Below are positions 41,390 through 45,415 of a stretch of DNA of 45,415 nt, in pieces. The stretch covers positions 10,402-55,816 of the forward strand of contig LFSB01000011.1 of the NCBI GenBank assembly GCA_001513045.1, given 5' to 3'. The notes beneath the pieces are model-generated. The model was not told the DNA's origin and searched no databases. It saw only the letters and a list, made by a program, of their open reading frames with translations. This DNA comes from Clostridiales bacterium DTU089 (GTDB lineage: Bacteria > Bacillota > Clostridia > Oscillospirales > Acutalibacteraceae). The translations under genes and the position numbers were made by a program. How positions within the stretch are numbered: position 1 is the first letter of the stretch; each line of letters opens with the position of its first letter.

Positions 41390-42571
41390 TTATTCCGTGG
41401 CAAAGTTTGTGAAGTAGCCCTTGATGAAAACCACAGGTGTTCCCCGGTCTCCGCTGCCGGAAACGAGGTCGCAAAGGCTGCCCACAAGGTCGGAAAGTCT
41501 TCTCGGGGTTGTTCCCTGAGAGTTCATGTTGCCGACCAGACTGCCGTCCTTCTCTTTTATCTTTTCACGCATGGCCTCGGCGAGAGCGTCACCGGAAAGG
41601 CTCGCAAACTCGTTGTCGGCAAAGTACTTCATTTTAAGCTCGTTGGGAGTTCCCGCAAGGCGCGCCGTATGAGAGGGGGAAACCACCGGGTCTGCAAGCT
41701 CCCATATTCCTCCTACCGGGTCCTTGAAGCCGCCGTCTCCGTAGACGAGCACCTCAAGGGATTTTCCGGTTGCGTCCTTGATTGCCGCAAAGAGGTCTGC
41801 GACAAACTTATCGGTATCCTTGGGGAAAAGCTTTACCTTGTCCTCGGTAGCCTTGTTTGAGCCGAGTATGCCGTAGCTCGGATTAAAGCCGCTGCCGTCA
41901 ATACTTTGCGTAAGTATCTCATCCATGCGGAATGAGCGCTCAACGCCCGCCGCCTTCAGAAGCTTCTGGGTGCGGAAACGCGAATGTATGTCGCAATTGA
42001 GCACATTTTTTGTGTAATTGAGTATGTAAGCCGGGTCATTCGAGAAGATTATCTCGATGTTATTTCCGAAGCTCTTATAGTACTCTATATAGTCCACGCC
42101 TGTAAACGGATGCACCGTGTCATATCCGAATTTCGCACGGAATTCCTTCTCGTTAAAGCTGTCCGAATAGGGATTCACGCCCTTGTCATCAAGCAGCTCC
42201 TTTTTGAAAAGACCGTTGCCGACCTCATCCGTCGGGTATGAGAGCTGAATATACAGCTTCTCGGTAGACATGGCCATTGCTTTAAGAAGTATGGCAAAGC
42301 GGTTGCGGCTGAGTATGGGGAAAATTATACCCATATCCTTGCCGCCGAACTTGTTTTTCAGGTCCTTGGCTATTTGCTCGCAGGTTGCGTAGTTCCCCTG
42401 CGTTCTTGCAACCACCGCCTCGGTGACACCCACAATGTCTCCGTCCTCAATGGGGAAGCCCTCGTTTTCCGATGCCGCAACGAGCGAAGCGCAGACCTCT
42501 TTTACAAGGTCATCGCCCTGCTTGAAGATGGGGGTGATTATTCCTCTTGCCGTTACTCCTGTTGAACGCAT
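41390..42571 (-). CDS. CofE-like coenzyme F420-0:L-glutamate ligase family protein
   Basis: A 393-residue protein of the F420 gamma-glutamyl ligase family. The N-terminus ([30 protein letters not shown]) matches the CofE fold start, [16 protein letters not shown] follows, and [21 protein letters not shown] with the [12 protein letters not shown] end belong to the long Clostridial branch. Archaeal CofE adds glutamates to F420-0. No F420 genes (cofC, cofD, fbiC) occur here and Clostridia of this kind are not known F420 producers, so another gamma-glutamylated product is likely. ATG 42571 has AAGGAAAG six bases upstream. It is embedded in a housekeeping operon. Confidence 0.85.
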   Translation of the reverse strand: MRSTGVTARGIITPIFKQGDDLVKEVCASLVAASENEGFPIEDGDIVGVTEAVVARTQGNYATCEQIAKDLKNKFGGKDMGIIFPILSRNRFAILLKAMAMSTEKLYIQLSYPTDEVGNGLFKKELLDDKGVNPYSDSFNEKEFRAKFGYDTVHPFTGVDYIEYYKSFGNNIEIIFSNDPAYILNYTKNVLNCDIHSRFRTQKLLKAAGVERSFRMDEILTQSIDGSGFNPSYGILGSNKATEDKVKLFPKDTDKFVADLFAAIKDATGKSLEVLVYGDGGFKDPVGGIWELADPVVSPSHTARLAGTPNELKMKYFADNEFASLSGDALAEAMREKIKEKDGSLVGNMNSQGTTPRRLSDLVGSLCDLVSGSGDRGTPVVFIKGYFTNFATE

Positions 42572-42636
42572 TGCTATCTTTCCTTTCTTTTCGCTGAAAT
42601 ACATTATTTCCGAGACTTATTCTATCACTTTCGGGA

Positions 42637-43716
42637 TTACAATACAATAAGCTGTTTTGGCGCAAGTGTGAGATTTTCACAGCCGTCCGCCGTAACCGAA
42701 ACCATGTCCTCAATTCTCACGCCGAAGCGACCGGGAAGATATATTCCCGGCTCAACCGTAACCACATTGCCGCAATGCAGTATTTCATCCGAGGTATACG
42801 ACACTCTCGGCTGCTCGTGAATTTCAATGCCGACCCCGTGCCCGGTTCCGTGACCGAAAAACTCGCCGAAGCCGGCGGATTTTATCACATCACGCGCCGC
42901 CGCGTCGGCGTCAACGCATGAAACTCCGTCTCTCACAGCTGATATCGCGGCAAGCTGCGCCTCAAGCACGGTGTCATAGACATGCCTTTGCTCATCACTC
43001 ACAGCACCGACGGCAACAGTTCGCGTCATATCGCTGTGATAGCCTCCGATTACCGCACCGAAATCCATGGTTACGAAATCTCCGTTTTCAATCCTTTTAT
43101 CCGACGGAACCCCGTGCGGCATTGAGGAGTTTTTGCCGCTGACGGCTATGGTCTCAAAGGATATCCCCTGAGCGCCGTCCTTCAGCATGTGATAATCAAG
43201 CTCCAGAGCAATCTCGCGCTCGGTGACGCCGGGCTTAATGAACCCGAGTATATGCTCAAACGCCCTCTCCGCACACCTCTGAGCAAGGACAATCAGCTCT
43301 TTTTCGCCGTCGGATTTCACCGTGCGAAGGTCGTTTATTATGCCGTCAAGCGCTTCTGTCTCAAAGCGGAATCCGGGCAAAATTTCTTTTATTTTTTTTA
43401 ATTCCGATATCGAGGTGTGCTGCGCCTCAATTGCCGCGCAGCCATAGCCGAATGCCTTCAGCTCGCCCGGAAGCTCCTGCGAAAGCTTCTTCAACAGCCT
43501 TACATCACACGCCGTAACACACCGCTGAGCCGCCTCCGTATAGCGGCTGTCGGTAAGAAAAACACATCCGTTTGCTCCGGCAATAAGCACACCGTCCGAA
43601 GCGTTGAAGCCCGTAAAATAAAAACGGTTCTCCGGCGAAAATATCAATGCGCAATCCACGCCCTCCGGCAGGTTTTCAACAAGACCCGCAAGCCTTTTTT
43701 CGTTGTCATCCGTCAT
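42637..43716 (-). CDS. M24-family metallopeptidase (Xaa-Pro aminopeptidase-like)
   Basis: A 359-residue pita-bread peptidase. The N-terminal creatinase-like domain (1-~125) contains [12 protein letters not shown]. The catalytic domain has [16 protein letters not shown] (two Asp), [16 protein letters not shown] (His) and [17 protein letters not shown] (two Glu), completing the five metal ligands. It removes N-terminal residues before proline from peptides in the cytoplasm. ATG 43716, with GGGAGG upstream, overlaps the YqeG stop by 11 bases. This gene commonly sits in such a housekeeping string in Bacillota. Confidence 0.93.
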   Translation of the reverse strand: MTDDNEKRLAGLVENLPEGVDCALIFSPENRFYFTGFNASDGVLIAGANGCVFLTDSRYTEAAQRCVTACDVRLLKKLSQELPGELKAFGYGCAAIEAQHTSISELKKIKEILPGFRFETEALDGIINDLRTVKSDGEKELIVLAQRCAERAFEHILGFIKPGVTEREIALELDYHMLKDGAQGISFETIAVSGKNSSMPHGVPSDKRIENGDFVTMDFGAVIGGYHSDMTRTVAVGAVSDEQRHVYDTVLEAQLAAISAVRDGVSCVDADAAARDVIKSAGFGEFFGHGTGHGVGIEIHEQPRVSYTSDEILHCGNVVTVEPGIYLPGRFGVRIEDMVSVTADGCENLTLAPKQLIVL

Positions 43717-44221
43717 ACGCCAGACCTCCCTGAAGCTCGGCAAGCGCCTGTGCCTCCCGTTTACGGCGAGGCGCATAATACGCATACGTCCATGTCTCCG
43801 TTTTATAGAAATCCACAAACACCGATATTGCACCTGCACGGTTTGCGGCCTCCACATCTGCAAAAAGCTGGTCACCTATCATTGCAAAATTCTCAACGCT
43901 TACTCCGAGTCTGTGTGCCGCCTCGAGAACGGCATCCGGTTTCGGTTTTTTTGAAAACGCTATGTAATCGGTACCTATTTTTTTTGAAATGCATTTTGCA
44001 CGAAATGTGTTAGTGTTTGAAACAAGTATTACGGGTATTCCCGACGCCTTTATACGGCTTATCCACTCACACGCTCCGGGAATGAAGCGCTTATATGAGC
44101 TGTCGATTATTATTGTGTTATCCGCGTCCACACCCACGGCGGATGCCCCCATTTTTTTAAGCATTTCCGGCGTAATGTCGGTTATGCGGCGAAAATGGAA
44201 GCGAGGTAAATATTCCTTCAT
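43706..44221 (-). CDS. yqeG: YqeG-family HAD phosphatase
   Basis: A 171-residue HAD-fold phosphatase. VGVDADNTIIID is motif I (Asp nucleophile and acid/base Asp), VILVSNTNTF motif II, a KKP stretch motif III and MIGDQLFADVEAANRAG motif IV. The YqeG family occurs in most Bacillota near ribosome- and replication-related genes; related enzymes dephosphorylate phosphatidylglycerophosphate, but this role is not shown here. ATG 44221 has AAAGGA seven bases upstream. It follows rpsU across a stable hairpin. Confidence 0.93.
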   Translation of the reverse strand: MKEYLPRFHFRRITDITPEMLKKMGASAVGVDADNTIIIDSSYKRFIPGACEWISRIKASGIPVILVSNTNTFRAKCISKKIGTDYIAFSKKPKPDAVLEAAHRLGVSVENFAMIGDQLFADVEAANRAGAISVFVDFYKTETWTYAYYAPRRKREAQALAELQGGLAYDG

Positions 44222-44246
44222 TTGGTTTTCCTTTCCGGACAAAGCA

Positions 44247-44270
44247 GAAGCGGGCACTTCTGCCCGCTTC
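44247..44270 (-). terminator. Hairpin between rpsU and yqeG
   Basis: A perfect 10-base stem, GAAGCGGGCA (44247-44256) with TGCCCGCTTC (44261-44270), and 4-base loop begins eight bases after the rpsU stop. The following minus-strand sequence has only a weak T-run, so it probably attenuates read-through or is an RNA-processing site that lets rpsU be made in excess. Confidence 0.5.
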
Positions 44271-44277
44271 ATGACTT

Positions 44278-44454
44278 TTAATAAAACTTACGCTTACGAG
44301 CCGCCTCTGACTTCTTCTTTCTTTTGACAGAAGGCTTCTCATAATGCTCCCTTTTACGAACTTCCTGGATAACACCATCACGGGAAGTCTGCCTTTTGAA
44401 GCGCCTGAGGGCACTGTCAAGGGACTCGTTCTCTTTTACTCTTACCTGACTCAT
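44278..44454 (-). CDS. rpsU: 30S ribosomal protein S21
   Basis: A 58-residue basic protein: [37 protein letters not shown] and ending RKRKFY, the full length and sequence of bacterial S21. It joins the 30S subunit near the anti-Shine-Dalgarno of 16S rRNA. ATG 44454 is preceded by GGAGGGAGG. A consensus promoter lies 53 bases upstream, making this the first gene of the minus-strand housekeeping operon. Not reported by a long-frame search because it is short. Confidence 0.97.
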   Translation of the reverse strand: MSQVRVKENESLDSALRRFKRQTSRDGVIQEVRKREHYEKPSVKRKKKSEAARKRKFY

Positions 44455-44471
44455 TACATTCCCTCCCTCCG

Positions 44472-44535
44472 ATTACCACAGAGGTAATTTTCCGGTATAC
44501 TGTGTCATTATACAACGGAAAATCCGAGGTGTCAA
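44472..44535 (-). promoter_or_regulatory. rpsU promoter and leader hairpin
   Basis: On the minus strand TTGACA (44530-44535) and TATAAT (44507-44512), both perfect, are 17 bases apart. The leader RNA contains ATTACC/GGTAAT (44472-44477 with 44483-44488), a short hairpin just before the GGAGG site of rpsU. The arrangement suits a strong promoter with translational fine control. Confidence 0.88.
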
Positions 44536-44686
44536 CAGTAAATGGAAAATTTTTAAAAGTTCCGGAATTTATTTTCGGAATTTAATTATTCGGAACAGGC
44601 AAAAGGGAATTCACATTACGGCATTATTACCTTATCCGCAAATCCTCCGGCACCTTTTCCGTACGGACATTCAAAACCGACAAAAC

Positions 44687-44716
44687 GAGCAGGGAAACTT
44701 GAAAGCTTCCCTGCTC
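44687..44716 (-). terminator. Terminator of the SCP2-like gene
   Basis: GAGCAGGGAA (44687-44696) pairs perfectly with TTCCCTGCTC (44707-44716). On the minus strand the hairpin is followed by GTTTTG. It lies 25 bases after the stop codon at 44741. The rest of the 286 bases between rpsU and 44741 holds no gene. Confidence 0.75.
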
Positions 44717-44740
44717 CTCTGACTGTTTTTGGCTTTACGC

Positions 44741-45395
44741 TCAGCCCTGTGCGAGCGCTCCGACGAGCATCATGTACTCGCCTATCTGCGCGCCGAATTC
44801 GGGTGCGCCGTCCATCATGAGCTTGCCTGCCTTCATTGAGGCGAGCATGTCATCTGTGGAAAGCAGAATACCCAAGGCGCTGTCAAGGTTGTTAAAGCGC
44901 AGCGTAAAGAAAGGCATTGCGCGCTTGTATTCGCCTCTGCCGGCACGGGATTTGCCCGCCTTTATACGGAGATATGCCGATATCTGAGGATAACCGTCAA
45001 CTGCCCACGCGTATACGCGGTCGGGGCTCTTAGCCGCCCAGCCGTGAACTCCCTCGTGACCGTTCTTGTTGAGCTGGCTTATGCCGCTCGAAAGAAGGTA
45101 GAAGAAGCATTTAACCATAAGCTCCTTGGACTCGGCATCCTCCGGAGGCTGCTTCGCACTCAGAAGCGAGGACATTTTAAGCAGCACCTGCATGAACGAT
45201 ACAAAAACGCCCGTGTGCTTGAGGACTCCCCTCATCTTAGGAAGCGTGGCAGGGCCTATTTTGCCCTTGAAAAACGCGTTCATTGTGGGAATGTCCTTGA
45301 ATTCAAGCTCGATGTGCGGGTCACGTGTAACCTTGTCGTTATGGACAAGCCACTCTCCGCTGTTTACAACGAAATGTGTTGCAACCTTTCCGTCG
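44741..45395 (-). CDS. SCP2-like sterol-carrier family protein, N-terminus missing
   Basis: 218 residues remain; the start lies beyond the contig edge. PHIELEFKDIPTMNAFFKGKIG and later FTLRFNNLDSALGILL... with STDDMLASMKAGKLMMDGAP and GEYMMLVGALA resemble two SCP2-type halves, a fold that binds lipids and acyl-CoA. The midsection is helical with several Lys/Glu. In Clostridia such proteins have no assigned role. An apparent start reading MCIRDS is not real: it is adapter sequence. The actual biological sequence begins at DGKVATHF. Confidence 0.7.
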
Positions 45396-45415
45396 CTGTC
45401 TCTTATACACATCTG
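45396..45415. other. Nextera transposon adapter (assembly artefact)
   Basis: CTGTCTCTTATACACATCT (45396-45414) is the 19-base Tn5 mosaic end used in Nextera sequencing libraries. Translated on the minus strand it gives MCIRDS, a familiar artefact. These bases are not genomic and mark an untrimmed contig end. Confidence 0.97.

Noticed and set aside
45396-45412. Start of the last protein at MCIRDS
   Set aside because: It is the translation of the Nextera mosaic end, not a real N-terminus.
1-45415. CRISPR arrays, prophage genes, integrase or rRNA/tRNA genes
   Set aside because: Looked for by repeat spacing and motif; none seen.

Overview
The window looks like a metagenomic contig from an uncultured gut-type Clostridium relative (class Clostridia, phylum Bacillota). 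The reasons are strong GGAGG-type ribosome binding sites, frequent TTG and GTG starts, sigma-A promoters with TTGACA/TATAAT boxes 17 bases apart, and Gram-positive gene families: noc beside rsmG, YqeG, BspA-type leucine-rich repeats, a MerR regulator divergent from an aldo/keto reductase, and DUF1653. The last 20 bases are Nextera transposon mosaic-end adapter, so the right edge is an artificial contig end. No rRNA, tRNA, CRISPR array, prophage or complete insertion sequence was seen.

Region 1 (1-11,700) is accessory metabolism. It holds a flavodoxin-domain protein, an alpha/beta hydrolase with a sugar-phosphate isomerase/epimerase, and a minus-strand unit of a GH78-like glycosidase, a Cys-rich small protein and an isoprenylcysteine-methyltransferase-like membrane protein. 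A CDP-alcohol phosphatidyltransferase diverges from that unit. Next is a redox module in which a MerR regulator faces an operon of an iron-sulfur aldo/keto reductase, a lipoprotein flavodoxin and a cytosolic flavodoxin, through a textbook 19-base-spacer MerR promoter. Then comes a gene broken by a 276-base MITE-like element with TA target duplication, and an isochorismatase-family hydrolase.

Region 2 (11,700-15,870) has palindromic repeats, two GNAT acetyltransferases, a DUF1653 protein, a P-loop kinase-like protein, a glycerophosphodiesterase, and a small DMT-type transporter preceded by a 53-base leader with mutually exclusive antiterminator and terminator helices, a riboswitch candidate.

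Region 3 (15,880-22,840) is a tight seven-gene plus-strand operon closed by a strong terminator: DUF2087, GNAT-YoaP, PHP/CehA-type phosphoesterase, GPH sugar symporter, ChbG-type deacetylase, SGNH esterase and DUF2804. It reads as an uncharacterised uptake and deacylation pathway for a decorated carbohydrate or glycolipid headgroup.

Region 4 (22,900-38,880) includes an abundantly expressed-looking secreted protein, a lipid kinase, an aspartate carbamoyltransferase carrying a PyrI-like zinc knuckle, an FMN reductase-thioredoxin-phosphodiesterase string, a secreted protein with four PPC-like repeats directly upstream of a zinc/manganese-type ABC importer, a DUF2156 protein, a BspA-like surface protein, a COG2509-type flavoprotein and a radical SAM enzyme.

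Region 5 (38,900-44,540, minus strand) is housekeeping: rpsU, yqeG, an M24 peptidase, a CofE-like ligase, exonuclease III, rsmG and noc, apparently led by one consensus promoter upstream of rpsU. A truncated SCP2-like protein runs into the adapter-marked contig end.
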